A DNA stretch of 64,000 bases, from assembly GCA_002633005.1 (NCBI GenBank), contig NMRA01000355.1, forward strand, positions 143,067 to 207,066, in the 5' to 3' direction. The DNA is from Phoronis australis (Eukaryota > Phoronida > Phoronidae). This document shows, piece by piece, positions 53,477-64,000 of this stretch. The notes below the pieces were generated by a model. That model saw only the letters and a program-made list of their open reading frames with translations. It was not told the DNA's origin and did not search any database. The translations under genes were made by a program, and so were the position numbers. Numbering within the stretch: position 1 is the stretch's first letter; each line of letters opens with the position of its first letter.

Positions 53477-53481
53477 TGTTC

Positions 53482-55965
53482 TGTTCAGTTAACTGAAATT
53501 GAGCTCTAAAACGAGTCTATGCTTTGGACGAAAGAATTAGGTTTTTAACTTTAAGATTCAACTTGGTCGAGATTGATATTTGAAAAATATAACACATGAA
53601 ATAGACGTAATTATTAAAACCAAGAAAGCAGAATTGATGGTCATATAATTTTTATTTTCAATTGCAAAAATATATATTCAATAATATCAATTATTCTTGC
53701 AGATCAATGACAAATCAACTGGTAGTCCCGGTATTGCTTATCTCAACAGGACCTAGGCTATGCTTGAAGCTAAGAGGCCAACAAATTAAACCAGAGGTGA
53801 CTAATTGCACATGACAGGAAAATGCTATGAGCCACCACTGTCGAATATATCTTCAAATCGTCAACAATACGACCAGATGACCTGGTTCGTGTAGAAAGCA
53901 TTTTTATCAAGAATTTATGAGAAGAAACGTAACTCTGCATTCAGCATTGATACCTAATCTGTAACACAACGATCGCCGCAATTTGGTCATTTTTACTTTT
54001 CATGATTCGAACCTAGTTTTCCGAAAAAAAAAATATATTCTTTCGTCAGACAACTCTTTGGTGCATTGACTTGTTCTTTAACTGTAGTTTTCTGCGTCTA
54101 TGTGGTTAATCATTGACACATGTTTTAAGATTTAATATTCAGGTTGGACTCCAAAGACCGGCCATTTAACTCACGCAATGTAAATTGCCGCTTTGTTTAT
54201 CGCAGTGAACCTCGCTTTGGATTTTAATGTCCGCCGCGTGAATTGGGTCTATACCCAGGCCGAATGACGTTTTGATACGCGAGAATGATTCAGTGTAAAT
54301 TTCTCAAGAACAAATCTTGTGTCTCATGTTGGTTACATATTTAATAACTATATTTGCATGAAATAACAAGCGTTGAAACCCATTGTGAGGAAATAACATG
54401 AAAATCTGCGATTACTGGAGACTCTGCTAATTTAACGAACCAAAGTTCACGTGAAAATAAGAAAAAAGTTGTTTGCTCACCGAAATCGACAATTAGTGTG
54501 GTATGTCACACCCCGGCCCATACCCCCTTCCCCAGAAATTACACCCTTGCACAATAGTGATATATACATGTACATGAATGGGTTCTAGATACGAACACTT
54601 TGTTTTAGCCCTTGAGAGGAATTGACTGTGCAAACAAAAAATCACCATTGTTGTAGAACACAGGGCGTGTGTAGATGGAGCCGATGCAATGCAGCTCACA
54701 CTAGCTGACAAAAGGTGCTACTATTATACGTCAAATTCCAACACCAAACTTTTAATTATACCAGCACTTTTATATTTTCACAAGCAAAACACGGCACAAA
54801 CACAAACAATATTCAATTACTAACTGACAAGGACTGACTTGCTGAAGTATAAAAATATCCATATCTTTTTGATTTAAATGTAACCCACCCTGAGGAAATC
54901 AGATAATACCGCCGATGTAAATTACACTAATCCGACAACGTGTGGGATTAAAACGCTGTTTTTCTTCATAGCATCTTTGTACATTCTAGAGATATCACGC
55001 ATTTTGACCTTAAAACAAAATACGCATTTGCATGGCAAAAATAATTTCAATGTTACGAGATGTAAGGTTATTCTCGCCTTACGCAGTGTTTGTTATGACT
55101 CTCCAGGGATAGAATTCTTGCTCCACATCCGCCTGGAGTTACCAAACAAGCGTCCCTAAGTTCGCTACTTTGCACATGCGTATCAGAAACCGTGAATATG
55201 CCAATGCACACCCGAACAGGAACAAGAAAATACGCCACGAGCAAATATGTTTCCAAAACGTTTCAGTCACAGAGCTTAACAATATCACACACAAGATTTG
55301 CTCGTCAGCATTTTGGAAATGAAAACTACTGTGTAGGCCTACACACGTTCACGTTTGTTGACAAGAATGCGACAGACATCAATAAAGACGACTGACATGT
55401 ACGTGTAATAATTCATTACCTGGACGTTATCTGTCACTTAGCTTTCATGTTGTGTCACTATACAATGGCTGCATCGATTCCGTGACGGAAACATTATCTG
55501 TTTGCATCAACACAACATATTCATTTCATTGTTTGTATTTCCCTCACGACTGCAGTAGGATAGTCAACAATTCAACTGTCTCACATTTTAAACATCGCCA
55601 CATTCCGGCAATGTCCGTTGTTCACACATCAATGACCAAATTGTCATTTAAAGAACGCGTGCAGAATTAGACTACGCATGCTCCGAAGTCAGATTTTTTT
55701 CTCATTCTTCTAATCATCGTCCATGTCGTGTCGAACAAATCTCATAGTCGACAAATTCGTCCGACGTCCGTGACCCACACGCCATACGCAAACACCTGCA
55801 TCCTTTCTCGGGTGTCTGCAACTATGAGGGTTATGAATAAGACGCTTCTCACCTTTGATTGTCCAAACAGTTCCATGGGTCTATCCGAAGGCCTAAAAGG
55901 AAACTGCCGGACAGTTTCATTTAATTACACACATACGTGTAAAAAGACGCTGACAGAGACTCTGG
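53482..55965. other. Region downstream of Trk, no gene seen
   Basis: Intergenic between the AMT 5' end and the Trk stop, presumably including the Trk 3' UTR. No convincing polyadenylation hexamer was found close to the stop. Confidence 0.45.
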
Positions 55966-56163
55966 TCAAAACACGGAGTCGAGCGAATCAGACTTCGTAC
56001 AGTCGTAGTCCTCGTTTAAAGTCAACAATACTTCGTACACTTCCGCTATGCTAATTCTTTGCTTCGGTTGTCTTCGCCAACAACCCAACATCAGTTTATA
56101 AATCACTTCGGGGCAAAGCCGCGGACAATCCAGCAATTTGCCGCTCTGTATACACTGAATAAC
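55966..56163 (-). CDS. Trk last exon (kinase C-lobe end, C-terminal tail, stop)
   Basis: No ATG start and only 66 codons, but it clearly continues the kinase: [19 protein letters not shown], then [20 protein letters not shown], matching the Trk C-lobe (VIECITQGR...CP..VY.LMLGCW...P..R..I). The acceptor is TTTTAG/GTTATT and the phase (0) fits the exon at 61969. The tail is short ([16 protein letters not shown]). It has no YLDxLG motif, and the final S-V-F has the form of a class I PDZ ligand (S/T-x-hydrophobic). The stop is TGA at 55968-55966. The intron before it is about 5.8 kb. Confidence 0.9.
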   Translation of the reverse strand, partial: VIQCIQSGKLLDCPRLCPEVIYKLMLGCWRRQPKQRISIAEVYEVLLTLNEDYDCTKSDSLDSVF

Positions 56164-59100
56164 CTAAAAGACAAACAGGTAATCAGCAATCCATTACTCA
56201 AGGCGTCCAATACTTGTACACACGGCAACCCCAAGGTCTCATGCTACATTTCTAGCAAGATTTTCTGCCTAGTCGTTTGTTCTATGTGGACCATGCTGAA
56301 TGTGTGAAAGAACCTAAATATTCATAACGCTAAATCGTCGTGAGAGACCGTCCGGAGTTGGTACATGGCGCAACTCCGGACGGTCTGGTGTCAACAGAAA
56401 AACATTTCAACTGTGAGTCTACGCCAAAGTGATAAACGAGAGTAGTTCTACCTGCTGCGTCAGCTGCAGGTATGCTGATCTCTTTTATGACACACAATGA
56501 GTGAATGGGCAAAGCATTCTCAAAATAATCTGGATAAATCAGTGGAGTGTGAGACCCTTGAGGTCCCTGTCAAGTCCTCACGACAATTCTACGTTATGTT
56601 AGCGGAGAATGTGCTGTGAACGTTTCTAATATCGCCGTTCCTGACGCGATGTGCAGGTTCAAATTGCAAGAAGTTCTTTATTCGGATGATTTGGGTTACA
56701 GCTGCTGGCCGATGTCAGTTACAATACGTTTTACCAACCAGTTGTAAACAAAATAGCGTTTTCAGATTCTAAGGGAATTTTTAGCGAAACGTCACACCAT
56801 GTCCCCCAACTAAAACAATTCACAGACATAAATTGTGGTCGCGACAGATTAGTCAGTGACAGGCTCAAATTGTCTCATGCAAAAAACTGTAGAAGCAAAA
56901 GTCATCACCGAAAGCCGACCAAAATCTTCAGAATTAAGAAGTTTTGGCAATTTGGGCATGTGTTCCGTCACGGATGATTACGCTTTTTCTAGCTCAACAA
57001 ACACCAGCACTGTTAAAGGATCACTGCCATGCCTTCTCAGTCTTGACATAGTGAAAACTGACACGGCGAAAACTGACACCGCACAACTGTAAGTGTAAAC
57101 AAAATTGAACGCGGCGGAAATTGACATCGCTGTGTTAATTTGTCACGCACAGTTTGAGGTATGTAAAATACTGTCATCTTAGGAGAAATAAAGTAACTGT
57201 GCATTGAAAGAATCGATTTTGGTGGCATGTTGTGTTCTCACGATATTTGATTGTGATTTACTTTCTCATATAGTGACGTCACGGTTACGTTATGTGGCTG
57301 TAACTTGGAAAACATTAGGTAAAAGGGAATATTCTTAAACACATTACGGAAGTCGACATACGTGTATGCTTTACAAAAACAAGGAGGGAGAAACAATAAA
57401 ACGACAAACCTCGTTTTAAACTTATAAGAATATTTCAAACCTTATTGACAACAATTGGCCGTTTTTTCAATATTTCACTTAAAAATTATGCCTACCAAAA
57501 TACGTTATCTTCAGAGTCAAGGAGCTTCAGATACGAAATATATACCGTGCAGCGAGAGAAAGAAAATTATCAGAATCACATTCAATATTTTCATTACTTA
57601 TTCGAGGTCAAATGTCACATGGCTCTCACTCAAAATCGAATCTCCAGCCAGGCATAGATCAGTTCCGTATGTACCCGTAACCCTTTCATTCTGAACATTC
57701 ACCGCGTCGCCATAATATTGAGTTAGCGAGGTTTACATGTACATAGGATAGAAAGATGCTGCGAAAAATGAAGACAAAGCACAGTTTTGAGCCAGAGGGA
57801 GCTCTGCATCTGCACGCATACGACCGTTGAGAACAAATGCACCCAGTCCGAGTCGACGCACCGCTCCTGTGACTTTGCGTTCATTAACAAAGCAAGTTGT
57901 GCAAATAGATAAATCGCCTCTCAAATTTGACATTTCGCTGTTTTGCTCTCGTGCTTTAACCACCGCCTCCCATTTCTGTTGTCCATTTCGTACATGATTT
58001 CATATCAGACTCCCTGGCGCATGGTGTGTATAACAATGAATTGTTGACCTACTAAACGGGTAACACGACCTTGACCTAGCTTGACTCGAGGCACAGTCAC
58101 AAAATTCAAATGTTTTAATCAATGATAATTTGGTTAATTACGCATTTAAAAAGAGTTTCATTAAAATCGACCAAAGGGTTATTTTGCTATGAAGGTACCT
58201 TTCCTATAAACGGAATTTTGACTTTAAAAAGGTGTTTAAGTAATAATATAGGCACATAAATGAAAAACATATTGATCTTTTTTCTTTCCATTTCACTGGT
58301 TGACTTAGTCTGGTTTTTGGATATATGGGTTACAACGAAGGTCGCTAAATTAGATTTGATATAACCTCAAACTAAGTTAGTTGCCTTATTTTCAGTGTAT
58401 GTAAAGGAGCAAGAGTGAAAATGTCACAAATAAATGAATCATGCAATAGTTGATTTAACAGGGGCCGTTCTCTGGATTACAGAGCGATAGAACTCTCCTT
58501 AGCCCCGGAAGTGAGGAAGCCCGTTGTTTTCATTGACTAAGTATTGAAATGTCAGGCACATTTTCGCAGGTCATGACGGAAATCGTCGAGGCGTATGGTC
58601 GAGGAAATATCCCCGATTCCAACCGTTTAAGAGGTACCGAAATCGAAAGATATCTTCAATAAAGGGGATTCTGCTAGTTTATCATCCACTTGCTCCAAAT
58701 CTTCCTGTCTTTGATTGATGTCGGGAAGGCTGCGAACTTAACATCAAGCATCGTTCCACGGATGGCTTTCCCGTTTACCTAACATTCTCCCCTCGGCATT
58801 GCAGACCACAGCACAGAAATACTACCTCTCTGGCATAGGAAGAACTATAGAGTAATGCAACGGCAGGCCCGTAGCCAGGGTTGGGGGGTTCGATACCCCC
58901 CCCCCCCCGGCGGAAAAGGTCCAGCCCCGACCTGTCCGTTAAACTAGACAACAACAGTTGCAGTTATTGGTACTACTAACTACAATGATAACTAAGTCAC
59001 TAAAAATTTTGAATTCAGTTCACGTAATTATCGGGCCGTACCCGGTCAACTTCGTCCGAATGGTGCTTGATGATAGGATCGTGCAGACGATTAGAGGAGG

Positions 59101-62100
59101 CTTTATGTTATTCATCGGCATTGAACGCGCGTGAAGGTTACACAACATAGGGTAACACGGGAGTCTAAAAGTAAATGTCTATACCTTAATAGGCTTTATA
59201 CAGTAGCAGCGAGAGAGTTCCCAAAAGGTAGTGCCATGTGAACGTCTTAAAATCGACCAAGAAACAAAATAGTAAAAGGTAGGTTTATTTTCTATTTTGA
59301 TAGTGGCATAGTACGGTGAAGTGCAAACATTTTCAAATTTCCGGCTACTTTGGCTGTGTATTGGTGGATGACATGCATGCGTACACACGTGTGTGCGTTT
59401 CCATTCTTTTAAATTCAGTACACGCCTATGATAATTAAATTCACTATAGGCATTCCTCCGCCGTTGCTCAAAAATCAGACATTTAACTACATGGGCGGCG
59501 CACCATAGGGGGTTGGGGGGCTACAATCCTAACTTTTTTCAGTGCTGCACCGCCCATGGTCTATGCCGGGGGGTACACCACAGGGGGATGTAGCCCTTAC
59601 TTTTTCCAGTGTTGCACCCCCATGGACTACCTATTTTCTTGCACTAAGAAAACCCCGACGAACATGTTCGTATTATTAGGGAAAAGTAGGTCTAGACCTA
59701 ATAAAAACTTTGGTCAATGAAGAAAGTCTTCTCTTGTCAATCAGTGCCGATGGCGCACAACCTCGCAGGCGTCATACGAGCAAAAATCTTGATGGAAAAG
59801 GTTCCCAAGGTTACATGTCACTATTCCGAATGTTCATCACTCCTAAAGTCCACTGCTCCGAAGTTACTGCGAAGGTTCGCTACCTTCGAAAGTTCACTCT
59901 ACTTCGAATGTCCACAATTACGAGACCAGAACGCCTACAGTTCATTACTCTGCCTTGTCTGCTAACGAATCGGAACTTACATAAGAAAAGTATTGTATCT
60001 GTGCCCATTTAGTAACTGTTTAAAGGGTGTACAAAACTTGAATAGTTTTTAAAACATTGATTACATTTTGTTACAAATGAGCTCAGTTCCAATCACTGCC
60101 AATCGTGAATCTTCAATCTAACTAACGACTCATTCAGTCTCAAGCAGGGACAACATCACATCAGGACTTCAGCGACCAATATGGGCGGTTTTAAATTTAA
60201 GACGACTGAATGGGACTCTCCGACTTCTTGAAGACTGGCAGGGACAGGGTAGCCTACTAACTACATTTAGTTTCTACCCGGCCATGCGTGTGGTTCCGAT
60301 GGGTGAGTTTGAGGGGCAGCAGCCCTAAACTAGTTCAGTCACGCTGTGAAATGATGCGACCTTGCATGGATTTGATGAATGTATCGTGGTTGATAATTCA
60401 TCAATATTCCTACTTCATATTTTTTTTTTAAAAATTCAAGTACGTACTCATTTTCCGTACTCGAAAGACATGCGGGCAATTTCCCATGCGCATAAAATCC
60501 GGGCGTTGTTTGAGCATAGGTACACCACCTAGTGCATCTAATAATCGAAGCGTTTATTTCTGCAAGTAAAGGGGGATGTCTGATACGCCCAAGTCCAAAA
60601 TTTTAGATCTTTTCGGAGTAGTGAACCTTCGGAATAGTGAACCTTCAGAGTAGTGAACCTTTGGAATACTGGGCTGTTCCCACTTCCAGCGATGTAAGCA
60701 AGCTAAGTAACACGCAAAATACAACCAGATTAAAATATGCAGTAAGTCGATCATATTTCCGACCGAGTATGTAATGAGGTGTAATCACTCAATTAAGCAC
60801 GCCCGGTTTGGAAGTTTGGCAGGGGGTAACGCGGGAACACTTTCTTTCTGGATCACATTACATCCGAATTTGGGTCCCGTTCTTAGTGAGCAACCGTCAT
60901 GGCATCCTCGTTTCTGGTATTACGAATTCCGTCTGATCAGTTGGAAACATAGAGCTAAGAGTCGTCGTTGTATATATAGTATTCCCTCCCCCTACTGAAG
61001 CTGCGTCAAGGGCCTTACCGAAAACTCTAGAGTGTCGACGTTTGTAAAATATCAAAGGTCCACCGTACCAGAAATTTGAACCACCACCCGTGCAATGCTG
61101 GCTACGGGCCTGAACGGACAGAACACGTAAAGAGTACGACAAGAACAAAGCGCATGTGGAGAGAGGCAAAGATGTCTGACTCATATTGCGGCTTATTAGG
61201 GTACATGTAAATGCTGTGACGGTCCTATTATTTCAGTCCTTGATGGGAGCTACTTGCAGTGTACTTTCACTCAAGGTAATGACCGACACGTGGTGAATTG
61301 AAGGCACTTAAGATGGAAGTCTTCCCGGACCATTTACGTCACATTTCTATTGCTGTCTAAGGCTTGGAGGAATCATTGATGTAGTAAACGTCAAGATGTA
61401 TCGTATACATTTACCATAACGTTATTGTATTTCACTCTATTCCAGCTGCCTAAGATCGAGAATTGAATTAGGCCATTAACATAGATCAATCCTGTTTCAA
61501 ATTTTCCCTTGCCATGATAGGATTTGCTGTTTGTTTTCAAGAAGAACACAGCAATCTTGACATTGTCTGTTCTACTAATTTATGAACTCGAGAGTAGTGT
61601 TGTTTTTTTGTTTTCTCGGGTACATCATGGTTTACGCTTATGACTTCCTAATCCTGGTTTGCACTTGGTGGTTCCAGAATTAAAGCTATAAATTCCAGTC
61701 TGAACTCGAAATTTTGAATTTTTATCGCCCAATATCGAGTTTTCACTCGAGTTTGTAGATTAAGTCTAGCGGTCATCAAGTACTAACTAGGACTAGACAC
61801 TCATCGGAAAAACAAAACATACTTGAAAAGAGAAAAACAGTAATCTGGAAAATGTCAAACAAATTTTCGAGTTCGATTTTGATTACAAAGGTTAGACCGC
61901 GGGGCTATTCAAACGAGCCGCTTTCCTCCGATCAACACGACGTTCGGGCAAAGTCGTGGACAACTTACCTCGTGGTTAGATAGCTCATACCACGGCTGTT
62001 TGCCGAACGTGAATATTTCCCACAACACAACACCAAAGCTCCAACAGTCAGACTCCGTGGTAAACTTCCGGTAAAGAATGCTTTCCGGTGGCATCCATCG

Positions 62101-64000
62101 TACAGGCAGCATCGTCTGGCCGACCACCTACGACAGAAATCACGTGAACACCAAGCTACAAATGCACGCTTCTGTATTTTGTTGCCTTTCTTCCTCGTTG
62201 TTTTTCTGTTTTTGTGTCAGTTGGAATTGAGGTATAATAGTGCATTGCAATTGAAGTCATTTTGTACAGAATCAAGGCAGTCACCGTAAGCGTTTGTCTC
62301 CGCAAGCTGGCGTTTTACATTGGAAGAATAGCACCCCGTAGGTATGATAAACTGAATTCATGTCCGCTTAAACTGCTCCTAAAATGAAATTGTCCACTCT
62401 ACAAATCGTGCGTGATTATCTACGCCTATTCGATTTGCTGCTTTGGCTGACCTATATCCCGAACACGTTTGACGTCTCAAGCAGTTCGTAAAAGGTTAAT
62501 TCGCAAAGGATTTCCTCTCGCTTCTTTAACACGAGATTACCAGAATTACACTACCATCATCCCACCACGTCATCAATAAGTCAAGAAAACTTCCGTTTTG
62601 CCAGGTGTGTGTTCCGTAGGCGCCAGAACCGACAAAATGTAAGATTTCGCAAGACTGAGATATCGCCATGTACAGCAAGCGAAGCATGCGATCGCATTGG
62701 CTTCCTTTCGCCTACAGAACTCAGTCAAGCTGTCACCGTCCCCAACCGCAACACTGCATACATGTACATGCACTGAAGTAGAGAAAAGTAAATCTAAGCA
62801 AGAATTTAAAAAGAACAAGTTTTATAAACACTTGCGATTTCAGAGCACAAAGGGTGCAAATGTGACAATTTTTAGTTACCAGTTGTTTTAAAAACACATA
62901 AAAAATATGTGGCGGTCACATCATTAACTTTGTCTAACGGCGGAAAGCAAAACGGCTGTATCAGACCACGGGCAAGTGAATCTCCAATTGCGTGACCACT
63001 GTTTACTGTATGAAGAATCCAACTATTTATTGAAAGATGCAGGCTGAGTTCCGTTGATGCAAGAATCTCACGAGAAAAGCCATTGCGTTCAGATGCATCG
63101 CTTGAAATAAATGTGCGATATATCACGAAGTCTTGCGTAATCTTGTGTTTTCAAGAGGTTCTCGCGTCTGCTGAACGCACTCCCAGGCTTGAGTTCACGA
63201 AACACGGTGAAGCTGCCCAATTCCTTAGCATTTTGTGTCAATACTTTGAATACTAACACCCCCAGCATTGCACAAAGTAGCTGTTGGGAAACAAAGTAAA
63301 ACATTATTCAACAAGATGAAGGTCTTCAGGATTCCTCTATACCACAGATTTCTGCTTACCCTGTAATAATCCATGGTATAAACATCCCTGCTCATTCCAA
63401 AGTCACCAATTTTCACAATCAGCTTGTCACCAACGAGACAATTCCTCGTGGCGAGGTCTCGGTGTACAAAATGCTGAGAGGCAAGGTACGATACCCCCGC
63501 GGCTATCTGTTGAGCCATGTAAATTAACTCCGGCATTTGCAGCCTGCGGTTGGCCGGATTCCAGTTGGAGCACAGGAATGCGGCGTCCGGGCCATGGGAT
63601 CTAGAGGAAAAAATAATAAGCCGATGTCAGCAATTGGTAATGAACTAATTGTTAAACTTTGTAAATGTTTGATCGACTTTCGCACGAACCTTGTACCGCA
63701 AGTACGTTGTACGTATCTAAATACCCTTTCCCTACGACGTGCCTAAGTTGTTCATGACAGAAATAAAACTGATTTGACTTCAAAGAGAGTATTTTGATGT
63801 GCGCAAAACGACACCTGTTATCGTACCTCAGGAAATTGCTCAAGTCCCCGTTTTCCATGTACTCAAAAATCATCATCAGCGGGTCGCCGTCTGTACATAT
63901 CCCGTAAAAGGTAACAATGTGTTCGTGGTTCAATCCCGCCAACATCTCGGACTCCCGGTCGAAGTCTCTCCTGGCCTCTTCTTGCTCCATGTCTTTCAAC
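55966..64000 (-). CDS. Trk-like neurotrophin-receptor tyrosine kinase, 3' part (gene runs off the right edge)
   Basis: Receptor tyrosine kinase of the Trk family, which signals from the plasma membrane and in other animals responds to neurotrophins. Four exons are visible: 64000-63827, 63600-63360, 62127-61969 and 56163-55966. They join by GT..AG with matching phases into about 257 codons. The kinase marks in order are [32 protein letters not shown], the hinge [27 protein letters not shown], the catalytic loop [11 protein letters not shown] in [10 protein letters not shown], activation-loop tyrosines in DVYTMDYYR, then [27 protein letters not shown] and LMLGCW. The wording ([21 protein letters not shown], DVYxxDYYRV) singles out Trk rather than ROR, MuSK or insulin receptor. 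The ectodomain, membrane span and N-lobe start lie beyond the window. The tail after the kinase is short and lacks the vertebrate YLDILG-type PLC-gamma site. Confidence 0.92.
56164..58858. other. Trk intron, proximal part
   Basis: Intronic. A cluster of CTGACA(C)-GGCGAAAA words near 57045-57130 and otherwise nothing recognised. Confidence 0.55.
58864..61112. mobile_element. 2.25 kb non-autonomous DNA element in the Trk intron
   Basis: Both ends carry the same 15 bases in inverted orientation (CAGGCCCGTAGCCAG), and the 5-bp AACGG occurs directly outside each end (58859-58863 and 61113-61117). This marks a single insertion. The inside holds a poly-C run near 58898, two palindromic GGCGG units (59490-59626) and two arrays of short CTTCGGA-type repeats (about 59800-59920 and 60610-60670, opposite orientations). 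No transposase frame was seen, so it must be mobilised in trans. Confidence 0.78.
59490..59626. repeat. Tandem pair of palindromic GGCGG units, second locus
   Basis: CATGGGCGGCGCACCATAGG ... CAGTGCTGCACCGCCCATG followed by a more diverged unit (GGGGGGTACACCACAGGG ... AGTGTTGCACCCCCATGG). Lies inside the 2.25 kb element in the Trk intron. Confidence 0.6.
61969..62127 (-). CDS. Trk kinase exon (P+1 loop to helix F)
   Basis: 53 codons, phase 0 both ends: [16 protein letters not shown], then [20 protein letters not shown] and [12 protein letters not shown]. Vertebrate Trks have GGHTMLPIRWMPPES here. The first position is V-V-G-Q, with a GTG codon directly after the acceptor, so nothing suggests a true start. 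Donor GAG/GTAAGT. Confidence 0.93.
63360..63600 (-). CDS. Trk kinase exon (catalytic loop and activation loop)
   Basis: Begins after TCCTCTAG and reads [10 protein letters not shown], an insert region ([14 protein letters not shown]), then [20 protein letters not shown] and the catalytic [12 protein letters not shown]. It continues to the DFG loop and DVYTMDYYR with the three autophosphorylation tyrosines, ending AGG/GTAAGC in phase 0. The exon starts well upstream of the first ATG in this frame, so an ATG-based reading would lose 22 residues. Confidence 0.93.
63827..64000 (-). CDS. Trk kinase exon (N-lobe, partial at window edge)
   Basis: Reads [20 protein letters not shown], then the alpha-C region, [20 protein letters not shown] and the hinge [12 protein letters not shown]. 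It is cut by the window edge on its 5' side, so the catalytic lysine lies outside or right at the border. Donor CTGAG/GTACGA, phase 2, completing an arginine codon in the next exon. Confidence 0.92.

Noticed and set aside
57037-57228. Minus frame ending [12 protein letters not shown] as a Cys-rich peptide
   Set aside because: Simple CTGACA-GGCGAAAA word repeats explain the pattern; it lies in the Trk intron and has no signal peptide or splice support.

Overview
This is a window of animal (metazoan) nuclear genome, about 40% GC by eye, gene-poor, rich in repeats and with two assembly gaps (84 N at 25693-25776 and 531 N at 42731-43261). It contains spliced genes with GT..AG introns, a neurotrophin-receptor-type (Trk) tyrosine kinase, a Zn-knuckle/reverse-transcriptase LINE and many small TIR elements. 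The mix fits a marine invertebrate. I lean towards an invertebrate deuterostome (hemichordate, echinoderm or cephalochordate), but a lophotrochozoan cannot be excluded. No bacterial-type genes, CRISPR arrays or tRNA genes were found.

Two conserved genes lie in tandem on the minus strand. (1) An AMT-family ammonium transporter could be assembled exon by exon from 47440 down to 18178: seven coding exons, every junction GT..AG, all phases compatible, 616 codons plus stop. Its first exon (start codon at 47440) lies about 24 kb upstream of exon 2. (2) The 3' half of a Trk-like receptor tyrosine kinase runs from the right edge (64000) to a stop at 55966. Four exons encode most of the kinase domain and a short C-terminal tail. 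The last exon has no start codon and is separated by a 5.8 kb intron.

Inside the giant AMT intron 1, on the opposite strand, are two short exons (38481-38516 and 40533-40658) that join in phase into a divergent homeodomain cut at the classical codon 46/47 position. A degenerate THAP zinc-finger reading frame lies at 45150-45492 on the minus strand. The same intron holds a 4.47 kb terminal-inverted-repeat element (31681-36150) with the decayed remains of a multicopy invertebrate gene of unknown function. It also holds a CATA-type tetranucleotide array (about 29465-29975), a tandem-diverged repeat interrupted by the larger gap, and several minisatellites.

From 1 to 18 kb (downstream of AMT) no conserved host gene was recognised. 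That stretch holds two broken LINEs (3440-4772 and 12099-14102, minus), several inverted-repeat elements, a 20-bp minisatellite inside a fold-back element (about 11200-11760), and a nested pair of DNA elements at 15682-16462 with a perfect TTA target duplication. Between AMT and Trk (47.4-55.9 kb) there are only repeats, including nested inverted-repeat elements at 50773-52691. The long Trk intron holds a complete 2.25 kb non-autonomous element (58864-61112) with 15-bp TIRs and a perfect 5-bp target duplication. Four independent CAG...CTG-ended insertions in the window all show 5-bp duplications, which suggests one transposase class has been active here.
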